Part shown: one piece after another, positions 16,427-25,150 of the stretch
Layout: the number at the start of each line of letters is the position of its first letter
Numbering within the stretch: the first letter of the stretch is position 1
From: CAZTAR01 sp043813895
Lineage (GTDB): Bacteria; Planctomycetota; Phycisphaerae; UBA1845; UTPLA1
NCBI GenBank assembly: GCA_043813895.1
Contig: JBDRKQ010000257.1
Location: 1 to 38,720, forward strand
Direction: 5' to 3'
Length of the DNA stretch: 38,720 nt
The notes under the pieces: generated by a model
Databases searched by the model: none
What the model saw: only the letters and a program-made list of their open reading frames with translations
Told to the model about the DNA's origin: nothing
Program-made: the position numbers and the translations under genes

Positions 16427-16798
16427 TCACGGATAGTAATGACATCCCCAACAGTCGGGGTACAGGCTCACGGCTTCATGGCATCGATTGCAGAATCCCT
16501 CCCTGCTCGTGTGGCAGTCCTTGCACGCATTCAAGCCCACGTCGCCCCGTATTCCGTACCGGACAACCTCTTCTCTGATTTCCTTCAGAAGCTCCCAGTG
16601 ATGGAAGCGCATGTAGGCGGTGTCCATCACGCATTGCTCATGTTGCGAATCTGGCATTTCAAGAAACCCCGGAGCGGTCGCATCATCGTGTGCGAAGATC
16701 GGAGAGACGATACTGTATGCAAGTGGAAGCAAGATGACCACCACCGGAACGGCAACGAGGAGCGTGCCATTACGGCTTCGCTGTGGGTTCTCCGGCAT
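16427..16798 (-). CDS. dsrJ: DsrJ-like membrane-anchored triheme cytochrome c
   Basis: A 123-residue periplasmic cytochrome. The ATG at 16798 is chosen because GAGAGG lies 9 bases before it; it overlaps the end of qmoC by 29 bases. One membrane helix (about residues 11-32) anchors it. Three CxxCH heme sites lie at Cys92-His96, Cys103-His107 and Cys116-His120. Before them is QCVMDTAYMRFHHWELL with Cys56, matching the conserved C-V-x3-x-Y-M-R-x2-H block of DsrJ, where a cysteine serves as an unusual heme ligand. DsrJ is found in the DsrMKJOP complex of sulfate reducers and sulfur oxidisers. The overlap with qmoC implies translational coupling to the Qmo genes, which is not the usual partner set. 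Confidence 0.88.
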   Translation of the reverse strand: MPENPQRSRNGTLLVAVPVVVILLPLAYSIVSPIFAHDDATAPGFLEMPDSQHEQCVMDTAYMRFHHWELLKEIREEVVRYGIRGDVGLNACKDCHTSREGFCNRCHEAVSLYPDCWGCHYYP

Positions 16799-18131
16799 CG
16801 TTCTCATCCTCTCGTTCACGGTCCTGCACGCGGGTCTCCTCGGTGGACGACGGCTTTCGCTCTCCCTCCCGGCCAATGTGCTCGGCGAAGACCATCGCCG
16901 CGCCGCGATATGCCAGATGGGCCAGCTTTGAATAGGGCAGATGCATCAGGACCACCAAGACAAAGGTCAGGTGCATAAAGTAGGCGATGTGTCGATGGGG
17001 TTCCAACCGCAGGTAGTGCAACACTTCCGTGATGAAACCGGTAATCGCCACAAGCAGCAGGATTGCGAGCAGCGACCAGTCGAAGTAGCTCCCGCCGTCC
17101 GCTTGCTTGCCCCCTCTCAGGCGATCGTAGATCATCAGGAGGCAACCGACGACCAGGGAGAGGCCGCCCAGATTCGCCAGGACCTTCCACGGATTCCAGA
17201 AGCCGAAGGGGTAAATGAAGTCGCCTTGAATAAGGGGGTTATACCGGGCGGTTATTACCCAGATTGTCACCAGCGTGAGGGCGGCGAAACCATAGAAGAC
17301 GCACAAATGTGATACTTGCCGGGGACGCGACTTCGTACACAATGCGAACTTGTCGTGCGTCACGATGCTCTTCAGCGTCGCTGCGATGCTCGGAAGCAAG
17401 GCCTTGGCGGGCCGGGCGATTCGATCGTGCGGGGCAGCCGCCTTCATAGCCCGCCAGAAGCTCGCGATCCCACCCACGATTGCGAGGATCGCCAGAACAC
17501 TGAAGAACGCGAAGAAGGTGTTGAGCAGCCAATGAGGAAACAGGCTGGAATAGGCATACACGATGCTCTTGCCGGCCTGCCTGGAGATGCCCAGCGCTTT
17601 TTCAATCGGATCCCTGACAGCAAGGGCCAGCGTGAGCAGGGCAGCCGGTATGCCCAAGAGGAGCGGAATGCAATGGGGCTGGCTCACCCATCTGCCGAGA
17701 AAACGGGGAATCGCGTAGTGACGCACGCACGCCTGCCGGACGGCTCCGAGTACATCTCCGGGCCTGGCGCCGCGCGGGCATCTCGTCGAACAATCATTGC
17801 ACTGATAACAGAGCCAGATATCGGGATCCGCAAGGAGGCGGTCTTTCATCCCCCAACCCGCCCAGGCCATCTCCTTGCGCGGGAAGGGTGCCGCATCCGG
17901 CGAGATGTCGCACGTTGCCGAGCACGTGCCGCACTGAATACATTTCTTGAGGGTATTGCCGCCTTGGCGGCGGAGCGTTCGGATGAAATCGAGGTCCGGT
18001 TCGACCCAAACCGAATCCCGGCCGACAGGGGCATCGGCTGCGGCGGAATGGACGGGAGCAACTCGCGGACTCGCCCGCGATTCTATCTCCCGCTCACTCG
18101 GCGAAGCCTGCTCGGGAGTCTCCCCTGTCAT
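16770..18131 (-). CDS. qmoC: QmoC: HdrC-like ferredoxin fused to HdrE-like cytochrome b membrane subunit
   Basis: The membrane subunit of the quinone-interacting oxidoreductase. The ATG at 18131 has GGAGG 5 bases upstream; a GTG at 18158 would overlap the qmoB stop. The 453-residue protein has a roughly 60-residue Pro/Ala-rich N-terminal tail. Two [4Fe-4S] motifs follow (Cys64/67/70/74 and Cys108/111/114/118, the second CYQCNDCSTRCP) as in HdrC. About six membrane helices come next, with histidines suited to b-type heme binding as in HdrE (for example ITEVLHYLRLEPHRH and FMHL). The end is a charged tail. It lacks the CCG cysteine domains of DsrK/HdrD, so it is not DsrK. Known QmoC proteins are somewhat shorter, and the long N-terminal tail is unusual. 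Confidence 0.92.
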   Translation of the reverse strand: MTGETPEQASPSEREIESRASPRVAPVHSAAADAPVGRDSVWVEPDLDFIRTLRRQGGNTLKKCIQCGTCSATCDISPDAAPFPRKEMAWAGWGMKDRLLADPDIWLCYQCNDCSTRCPRGARPGDVLGAVRQACVRHYAIPRFLGRWVSQPHCIPLLLGIPAALLTLALAVRDPIEKALGISRQAGKSIVYAYSSLFPHWLLNTFFAFFSVLAILAIVGGIASFWRAMKAAAPHDRIARPAKALLPSIAATLKSIVTHDKFALCTKSRPRQVSHLCVFYGFAALTLVTIWVITARYNPLIQGDFIYPFGFWNPWKVLANLGGLSLVVGCLLMIYDRLRGGKQADGGSYFDWSLLAILLLVAITGFITEVLHYLRLEPHRHIAYFMHLTFVLVVLMHLPYSKLAHLAYRGAAMVFAEHIGREGERKPSSTEETRVQDREREDENDAGEPTAKP

Positions 18132-18154
18132 GTTTCCTCCAGCCGCCCCCCGCG

Positions 18155-20422
18155 TCACATGCCCTTGAACGGGTTCATGCCGTACTTGTCGATCACCTCC
18201 TGGAACTTGTCAAATATCTGCGGGAGCCTCGCGTATTCGGAGATCTGCAACTCGTGAAGCTCGACCCGTTCGTTTTCCATCGCCATCTGCTTCAGCTTCT
18301 CTCGGATATTCTCACTACGGGCGACCGTCAACTCACTGCCCTTGATGAAGTGACACTGATAGTCGTCCCCGTACTTGCAGCCGATCAGGATGATCCCGTC
18401 GTATCCGGCCGATATGGCCTCCGTGACCCAGACCGTATTGAGGGAACCCAGACACCGGACTGGAACGATGCGAACATAGGGGTTGTACCGCAAGTGATGC
18501 TGCCCCACGAGGTCCATCGCCGGGAAAGCATCATTCTCACAGAGGATCGCCAGGATCCTCGGCTTCTCCTCGTCCTCGTCCGGCACTTCGATGGCTTTGA
18601 TCATCGACGCGACGATCTCGACGGAGTAGTCCTTGAAGGAGACGATTCGCTCCGGACAGGCGCCCATGCACACGCCGCAACGGCGGCACCGCGTCGCCTG
18701 GAGCAGCGGCGTGCCCTTCTCGTCCTCGTTGAGCACGCCGAACGGACACTCCTCGGTGCAACGCTTGCACTGTGTGCATCTCTGCATGAGGAAGTCTGGG
18801 TAGGACTTGTCCCCGGCACGAGGATGAACCGCCTCTCCCCGGGAGATCATCTCAACACACTGAATCGCCTTCAATGCCGCCCCCGCCGCATCGTCCCGGC
18901 TGCCGACGCCGTCCATCGGCTGCCGTACACCGCCCGCGGGATAAATCCCGGTGCGCCGGCTTTCGTAGGGGAAGCAGATGAAATGCGAATCCGGGAAGCC
19001 GTAATTCAGCGCGGGCAGATCGGGCCCCTGCCGATACTCGAGATTCAGTACCTCGGTGCCTTCGTGGTGCTGGAGCTGCTCGACCTTCTCCGCAGCCTGT
19101 TTCTTCTGGTCTTCGGATTCGCCCTTCTCCGCGGTCACCTTGGCGTCCTTCAGCGCGCGGATGGCCTCGCCATCGGCAGCATTCGGCACCATCCCGGCCG
19201 CGAGCACGACCAGGTCCACCTTCACCTGCATCTGCTCGCCGGGCATCGTGTCACGGGCAGTGACGACCAGGCTCCCATCCGAATCACGCGTCACCTCCGT
19301 GACATCACCCCGCGTCAGGAACACGCCGTCATCCTCCTGTACGCGGCGGTAGAAGTCCTCGTAGTGCCCCGGCGTCCGCAGGAACTCGTAGAAGATGTAC
19401 GCCTTGGCGTCGGCGTCGCTCTCCCGCAGGTACAACGCCTGCTTCAGCGAAGTCAAACAGCATATCGACGAACAATAGGAATGATGCTCCTTGTCTCTGG
19501 AACCGCCGCATTGGATGAATGCGATACTCTTGACTTCCTTGCCGTCGGAAGGACGCGTGATTCGACCGTGCTCCTTGACCATCTCCTCCAGGTCCACGTT
19601 CCGAATCACGTCTTCAACCTTGCCGTAGGGCAGGCGATCGCGCGGATCGGCCGCCTTCCAACCGGTCGCCTGGATGATGGCCCCGACGCGGAACGTGTCC
19701 AGCGTCTTGCCGTCGCCGTTGTCCGCCGGCTTCAGTGTGACATCAAACAGCCCGGGCGCACCGGATATCTTGCCCGTCGCGGCCGACTTGTACACCTTGA
19801 TCCGAGGGTTCCCTTCGACCTCGGCAGTCAGCGCGTCAACGCCCGTCTCCTCCAACTCCCGATACGGCGGTTTCGTCGGAACGGACTTGTGCTGCTTGGC
19901 CAGCCAGCCGCCCAGCTTGTCCGTCTTCTCGACCAGTCGGACGTCGTATCCCGTCTTCGCCGCCTCCAATGCCGCCGTCATGCCGGTGATGCCGCCGCCG
20001 ACGACCAGGATGCTCTTGTCGATGGCCTCCTCAGGGTGAAACGGCTCCAAAGGCTGCATCTTCTTGAGCTTCGCGATGTACATGCGGAGGTAGTCCTCCG
20101 CCATCATCTGCGTATCTTCTTCGCCCGGCGGCTGACACCAGACGACGTGTTCTCGCAGACCGAGCTTCTCGACGATCACATCATCCGGAAAGGCGTCATG
20201 CGCATAACGACGCGGCGAAATCCCGGCGACGAGCACCTTGTTCAGAGCTTCGGCCCGAATGTCTTCGTTGACCGAGTGCAGGGCCGGCCCTTCGCAGGCC
20301 TCCACCGTCTTGCAGAACGGCACGCCGCATTCGCCGGTCACGACCTTGGACAACGCCTCGACATCGAGCGACTCGGCGATGCCGTAGCCGGTGCAGATGA
20401 AAACGCCGATCTTGTCTTCCAT
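18155..20422 (-). CDS. qmoB: QmoB: HdrA-like FAD/Fe-S protein with MvhD-like C-terminus
   Basis: A cytoplasmic subunit of the Qmo complex, 755 residues from the ATG at 20422, 4 bases after the qmoA stop and preceded by GAGGGG. The N-terminal segment (residues 1-130) has the HdrA-type Cys-containing block CTGYGIAES and CKTVEACEGP. The FAD Rossmann motif GGGITG is at 142-147, and a HdrA-like PYGKVEDV region with a SYCSSICCLTSLKQ cysteine cluster lies in the middle. Two [4Fe-4S] ferredoxin motifs follow (Cys549/552/555/559 and Cys579/582/585/589). An MvhD/FrhD-like domain occupies about 622-755 (ILCENDAFPAMDL, GCKYGDDYQCHFIKG). This FAD plus ferredoxin plus MvhD order is that of QmoB. It should pass electrons between QmoA, QmoC and a cytoplasmic partner such as AprAB, which is not encoded here. 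Confidence 0.95.
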   Translation of the reverse strand: MEDKIGVFICTGYGIAESLDVEALSKVVTGECGVPFCKTVEACEGPALHSVNEDIRAEALNKVLVAGISPRRYAHDAFPDDVIVEKLGLREHVVWCQPPGEEDTQMMAEDYLRMYIAKLKKMQPLEPFHPEEAIDKSILVVGGGITGMTAALEAAKTGYDVRLVEKTDKLGGWLAKQHKSVPTKPPYRELEETGVDALTAEVEGNPRIKVYKSAATGKISGAPGLFDVTLKPADNGDGKTLDTFRVGAIIQATGWKAADPRDRLPYGKVEDVIRNVDLEEMVKEHGRITRPSDGKEVKSIAFIQCGGSRDKEHHSYCSSICCLTSLKQALYLRESDADAKAYIFYEFLRTPGHYEDFYRRVQEDDGVFLTRGDVTEVTRDSDGSLVVTARDTMPGEQMQVKVDLVVLAAGMVPNAADGEAIRALKDAKVTAEKGESEDQKKQAAEKVEQLQHHEGTEVLNLEYRQGPDLPALNYGFPDSHFICFPYESRRTGIYPAGGVRQPMDGVGSRDDAAGAALKAIQCVEMISRGEAVHPRAGDKSYPDFLMQRCTQCKRCTEECPFGVLNEDEKGTPLLQATRCRRCGVCMGACPERIVSFKDYSVEIVASMIKAIEVPDEDEEKPRILAILCENDAFPAMDLVGQHHLRYNPYVRIVPVRCLGSLNTVWVTEAISAGYDGIILIGCKYGDDYQCHFIKGSELTVARSENIREKLKQMAMENERVELHELQISEYARLPQIFDKFQEVIDKYGMNPFKGM

Positions 20423-20426
20423 GAGG

Positions 20427-21689
20427 TCAATCCCCTCTCTTGAGGCACTGGATCGCCCTGAGTGCGGCCGCGGTCCCCTCCTTTGTCGCTCGCGAAACAT
20501 CGCATGGTCGGTTCGCGCAGCCTGCCGCGTACACGCCTGCGACACCCGTGGCGCCGTCAACAAACCCGTATGCGTCGTACCCAATCTCGAAGGGGATCTT
20601 CACGTCGGCCGTAGTGGGAACAACACCGGTGGCGAGCACGACCATGTCGAAGCTCTGGTGCAGAATCTCCCCGGACAAGGTGTCTTCCACGTCGAGCAGC
20701 AGGTCCTGGCTCTCGGCATCCTCTGTTATCTTGGCCGCCTTGCCCTTGACGAACGTGACGTTCTCGTCGTCCAGCATGTCGTAGTAGAACTTCTCCAGGC
20801 TGCCGATCGTGCGGATATCGATGTAGAAGACGGTGACCTTGGCACCCTCGTTCTTCTCCCGGATATACCGAACCTGCTTCAACGAACCCATGCAGCAGAC
20901 AGCCGAGCAGTACGGCAGGTGGTTCTCGTCCCTCGATCCGGCGCACTGCACGAACGCCACGTTCTCCGCCTTCTTGCCGTCCGACGGCCGAACAATCTCC
21001 CCGCCGGTCGGCCCCCCCGTAGCGGCCAACCGCTCCATCATGACGTTCGTGATGACATTCTGGCACTGCCCGAAGCCCAGGTTGTCGATCTTCGCAGCGT
21101 CGTAAGGCCGCCAGCCAGTCGCAACGACGATGGCTCCGGCCTCGACCTGGATCTCCCGCTCCTTCATATCGAGATCAATCGCGCCAGGAGGACAGGCCTG
21201 TTGGAGTGTCGCGACATCCGCGTCGGACAGCGCCTCCCGATCGAGCACATGAACGGCGGGATACGCCATGTCGTGCGGCAGATAGAGCGCCTTCGTCTTG
21301 CCAATCCCCAGGTTGAAATCGTTGGCCCGCTCGGAGGTGAGTTGCTCCGCGACGGAATCATCCAGCGAGCACTCTCCGGTGACGTACCTCGGCCGGATCT
21401 TGATGCGAGCTTTGAAGCTGCCCGCGCTGCCCGAGATGTCCTCGACCGTGGCCAGCGTATGAACGGTTATCCTGGGGTTCTGCCTTATCCTGCGAACGTT
21501 GATCTCAAACCCGCAAGTCGGCGGGCACATCTTGGGGAAATACCGGTGCGTGCGCATCACGCGACCGCCAAGGTATGCCTCTTTCTCGACAAGGATGACG
21601 CGATAACCGACTTCGGCCGCTTCCACAGCCGCGGTCATCCCTGCGATACCCCCGCCAATGACAAGAATGGGTTTTGCCTGTTCCTTCAT
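20427..21689 (-). CDS. qmoA: QmoA: HdrA-like flavoprotein
   Basis: The first gene of the operon, 420 residues. The ATG at 21689 follows GAGAAGG at close spacing and opens MKEQAKPILVIGGGIAGMTAAVEA, with the FAD-binding GGGIAG at residues 12-17. Further HdrA/QmoA signatures are FPKMCPPTCGFEINVRR, QCAGSRDENHLPYCSAVCCMGSLKQ (cysteines at the cluster or flavin site) and the C-terminal GVYAAGCANRPCDVSRA with a second FAD contact. QmoA lacks the ferredoxin and MvhD parts present in QmoB, as expected. A promoter with a perfect -35 box lies about 50-80 bases upstream. Neither aprA nor aprB adjoins it; the gene upstream is a divergent crotonase. Confidence 0.95.
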   Translation of the reverse strand: MKEQAKPILVIGGGIAGMTAAVEAAEVGYRVILVEKEAYLGGRVMRTHRYFPKMCPPTCGFEINVRRIRQNPRITVHTLATVEDISGSAGSFKARIKIRPRYVTGECSLDDSVAEQLTSERANDFNLGIGKTKALYLPHDMAYPAVHVLDREALSDADVATLQQACPPGAIDLDMKEREIQVEAGAIVVATGWRPYDAAKIDNLGFGQCQNVITNVMMERLAATGGPTGGEIVRPSDGKKAENVAFVQCAGSRDENHLPYCSAVCCMGSLKQVRYIREKNEGAKVTVFYIDIRTIGSLEKFYYDMLDDENVTFVKGKAAKITEDAESQDLLLDVEDTLSGEILHQSFDMVVLATGVVPTTADVKIPFEIGYDAYGFVDGATGVAGVYAAGCANRPCDVSRATKEGTAAALRAIQCLKRGD

Positions 21690-21738
21690 GATGCCTTCTC
21701 CCGGTACATCATGTGACAGCTTCGATGCGTGAGCCGCC

Positions 21739-21767
21739 AGACTAGGACGTGCCGCGCGACCTGTCAA
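21739..21767 (-). promoter_or_regulatory. sigma-70-type promoter of the qmo-dsr operon with overlapping dyad
   Basis: Read on the minus strand, TTGACA (21767-21762), a 17-base spacer and TAGTCT (21744-21739) form a promoter with a perfect -35. The predicted transcript has a leader of about 43 bases before qmoA. The dyad GACCT-GTCA-AGGTC (21758-21771) overlaps the -35 box, where a repressor or activator could bind. Confidence 0.6.
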
Positions 21768-21840
21768 GGTCATTGTTGTGCGCCCTCTTGATTGCGGAGC
21801 ACGACAACCTCGTCGAGTTGCTCCAGCGCCGCGAGGATTC

Positions 21841-21879
21841 CGGCTGGCGCGAGAATCCCCCGGCTGGCGCGAGAATCCC
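21841..21879. repeat. two tandem copies of a 20-base unit
   Basis: The unit CGGCTGGCGCGAGAATCCC occurs at 21841-21859 and again at 21861-21879, one base apart, in the divergent region between qmoA and the crotonase. The stretch 21768-22103 has no convincing gene. A TACAAT at 22046-22051 may be the -10 box for the crotonase, but no matching -35 at normal spacing was found. Confidence 0.65.
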
Positions 21880-22103
21880 TTCTCGCACCTGTCCAGCGTG
21901 GGCGCCTCATCCCCTCCAGGGGTGGGGAATGGACATGCAGCCGCGCGGGGTCACTTGCCAACCTCGGCCGGGCCGGTTCGAACCTCCAACGCAAGCGCGG
22001 AACAGACACGCCGTTGACCAAGGTAGCCGGCCTGCCTGGCAGCGGTACAATCTGGGCCGTCGTCCCCTGTCGGCCTTCAACACTTCACAGGAGGCAACCA
22101 GCC

Positions 22104-22904
22104 ATGTACACAGACGATCAAGTCGTCCTCTCGGAAGGTCGGCAAGGTGTCATGACGATCACACTCAACCGCCCCAAAGTCTACAACGCGATCAACGCCG
22201 AACTCGCGGGGGCGCTACATGAGGCCCTGTGCCGCGCTGATGAAGACGCCTCGGTTCGTTGTGTCGTCATCACCGGTACCGGCCGTGCGTTTTGCAGCGG
22301 GCAGGATCTCATCGAGTATGGCAACCGCCTGGACTCTGACCGACCTATCGAACTCGAACATCGCCTGCGAGATGCATACAACCCGGTCGTCGTAGCGATA
22401 CGGACGATGGAGAAGCCCGTCATCGCTTCCGTGAACGGCGTGGCCGCCGGCGCAGGATTCAGTTTGGCATTGGCCTGCGATCTGCGCATCGCGGCCGAGT
22501 CCGCGAGCTTCATCCAGGCCTTCATTAATCTCGGCCTCGTGCCCGACTGCGCGAGCACGTTCATGCTCCCTCGGCTCGTCGGCGTGTCTCGCGCAATGGA
22601 GCTCACCTTCACCGGCCGCAAGGTCGGTGCTTCGGAAGCGCTCGCACTCGGCTTGGTCAACCGTGTCATTCCTGACGACGATCTGCCGGAGGCGACGGAC
22701 GCGCTGGCGCAGGAACTCGCCGACGCACCGACGCGAGCCATCGGGCTGACAAAACGGGCCATCAACGCCGCCTGGACAAACAACCTGGAGGCCCAACTCG
22801 AACTCGAAGCGAAGCTCCAAACACCCGCCACGCGAACAGACGATCACCGCGAAGGTGTTCGGGCGTTCTTTGAAAAACGCCGCCCGCAGTTCAAAGGGCA
22901 CTGA
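22104..22904 (+). CDS. crotonase-family enzyme, PaaG-like isomerase or enoyl-CoA hydratase
   Basis: An acyl-CoA processing enzyme of 266 residues. The ATG at 22104 follows GGAGG by 9 bases. The oxyanion-hole segments are GRAFCSGQDL (about 61-69) and NGVAAGAGFSLALACD (111-126). Instead of the catalytic glutamate of classical hydratases (PEI...P), it reads FINLGLVPDCAST with Asp148, the arrangement of PaaG. PaaG isomerises the ring epoxide of phenylacetyl-CoA. The C-terminal block with DHREGVRAFFEKRRPQFKGH also matches PaaG-like proteins. Other paa genes are absent, so phenylacetate degradation is not shown, and a generic acyl-CoA isomerase role is possible. It overlaps the acetyltransferase gene by one base. 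Confidence 0.85.
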   Translation: MYTDDQVVLSEGRQGVMTITLNRPKVYNAINAELAGALHEALCRADEDASVRCVVITGTGRAFCSGQDLIEYGNRLDSDRPIELEHRLRDAYNPVVVAIRTMEKPVIASVNGVAAGAGFSLALACDLRIAAESASFIQAFINLGLVPDCASTFMLPRLVGVSRAMELTFTGRKVGASEALALGLVNRVIPDDDLPEATDALAQELADAPTRAIGLTKRAINAAWTNNLEAQLELEAKLQTPATRTDDHREGVRAFFEKRRPQFKGH

Positions 22905-23746
22905 TGTCAATCACGATCCGCACCTTTGGTGAAACAGACATCGACTTTGCCGTCGCCCAGACTTCGAGGGAAGGATGGGACAACACGCCGTCGGCATTCC
23001 GTGTCTGCCTCGCTCATGACCCCGACGGCTGTTTCATCGCGGAAGTCGGCGGGCGCCGCGCGGGAATGATCACAACGACCTGCTACGAGTGTTCCGCCTG
23101 GATCGGCAACCTCATCGTCACGCCCCATCACCGCTGCAGAGGCATCGGGCGATACCTGATGGAACACGCAATCGGTCAGATCGAGGCCCGCGGTATCCGG
23201 ACAGTCCGGTTGGAGGCCGACCCGATGGGAGTGCGACTCTACAGGCGCCTCGGCTTCATCGATCAATTCGAGTCGCCACGGTTCACCAAGCGGCCGCCAC
23301 ATGCCGTCGGTCCGTGCCCGGCCGAGCGTCTACACGCAGCCGATCTCGACGCCGTCGCAGCGCTTGATGCAGCGTGCTTCGGCGACGACCGGCGAAAGCT
23401 GTTGGCAGAGCTGATCGGCACAAGCCATACGGCCTACGGCGTACGCGAGCAAGAACGTATCGTGGGCTTCGCCATGGCGCTGCCGGCGGTATGCGGCATT
23501 CGCCTCGGCCCGTGCGTGGCTGAGAACCCGTCCACCGCCGAGCAGCTCGTCACCGCAGTTCTTGCCGACTTCCCAGACGAGACCGTCATTGCCGCCGTGC
23601 CTGAGAGTAACGGCAGAATGACGCAACTTCTGGAAACAAGCGGCTTTACGCGCACATCCTCGTGCCTTCGCATGACCCGGGGCGAGGCGCAGGCGACCTG
23701 CGCGGCGACCAGTCTCATGACCTTGGCGGACGGCGCGATGGGATAG
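22904..23746 (+). CDS. GNAT-family acetyltransferase with two GNAT-like domains
   Basis: The 280-residue protein begins at the ATG at 22904, whose A is also the last base of the crotonase stop (ATGA overlap), so the two are translationally coupled. The first domain has the acetyl-CoA-binding motif in IGNLIVTPHHRCRGIGRYLMEHAI (R-x-x-G-I-G, about residues 80-85) and GVRLYRRLGFIDQF. The second half (about 140-260) repeats the fold in weaker form (ADLDAVAALDAACFGDDRR, LLETSGFTRTSSCLRM), as in double-domain GNATs of the YitI type. The acceptor is unknown. Coupling to an acyl-CoA enzyme may be only positional. Confidence 0.85.
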   Translation: MSITIRTFGETDIDFAVAQTSREGWDNTPSAFRVCLAHDPDGCFIAEVGGRRAGMITTTCYECSAWIGNLIVTPHHRCRGIGRYLMEHAIGQIEARGIRTVRLEADPMGVRLYRRLGFIDQFESPRFTKRPPHAVGPCPAERLHAADLDAVAALDAACFGDDRRKLLAELIGTSHTAYGVREQERIVGFAMALPAVCGIRLGPCVAENPSTAEQLVTAVLADFPDETVIAAVPESNGRMTQLLETSGFTRTSSCLRMTRGEAQATCAATSLMTLADGAMG

Positions 23747-23770
23747 GACAGTTCAAGTGCAAAACGTAGC

Positions 23771-23790
23771 GTCCGACTCCCGTGTCGGAC
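23771..23790. repeat. dispersed GTCCGAC/GTCGGAC hairpin, copy 2
   Basis: GTCCGAC, a 6-base loop and GTCGGAC, matching the copy at 12838-12857 at 18 of 20 positions. It lies 24 bases after the acetyltransferase stop, where it could also help termination, though no T-tract follows. Confidence 0.65.
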
Positions 23791-23902
23791 GTCGAAGACC
23801 AACCGTTCCCGGCGCTGCGACTGGATGGCCGAAGCACAGGTAAAGTCCCTCGGACAGCAGCCGCAGTCGCCAAAATCGTTCCACAGCCCGAAGGAATCCT
23901 GA

Positions 23903-23930
23903 TTGACACCCTGGTCTCGTGCCGTATGAT
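23903..23930 (+). promoter_or_regulatory. strong sigma-70 promoter for the ABC ATPase gene
   Basis: TTGACA (23903-23908), a 16-base spacer and TATGAT (23925-23930) match consensus at 6 of 6 and 5 of 6. The -10 box lies inside the dyad CCGTA-TGA-TACGG (23922-23934), which could be an operator. Transcription would start near 23937. Confidence 0.7.
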
Positions 23931-23946
23931 ACGGGGCTTGCGGAAT

Positions 23947-23967
23947 CGCCGCGCGAAACGCGCGGTG
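23947..23967 (+). promoter_or_regulatory. leader hairpin immediately before the ABC ATPase start
   Basis: CCGCGCG-AAA-CGCGCGG (23949-23965) is a perfect 7-bp stem, extended to 9 bp with a G-U pair. It ends 7 bases before the ATG at 23975, in the place of a Shine-Dalgarno, and no Shine-Dalgarno is visible. It may restrain translation initiation. Confidence 0.5.
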
Positions 23968-23974
23968 TAAGTCT

Positions 23975-25150
<1,176 letters not shown>

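Noticed and set aside
16770..18131. The gene as DsrK or a DsrMK fusion
   Set aside because: No CCG (cysteine-rich HdrD) domain is present; two HdrC-type ferredoxin motifs plus an HdrE-like membrane part fit QmoC.
18254..20443. A 729-codon plus-strand open frame opposite qmoB
   Set aside because: It is the mirror of a well-supported qmoB frame in GC-rich DNA, has a low-complexity Arg/Leu/Val/Asp composition, and shows no family motifs.
20391..21716. A 441-codon plus-strand open frame opposite qmoA
   Set aside because: Antisense to a clear QmoA with all motifs; no independent signals.
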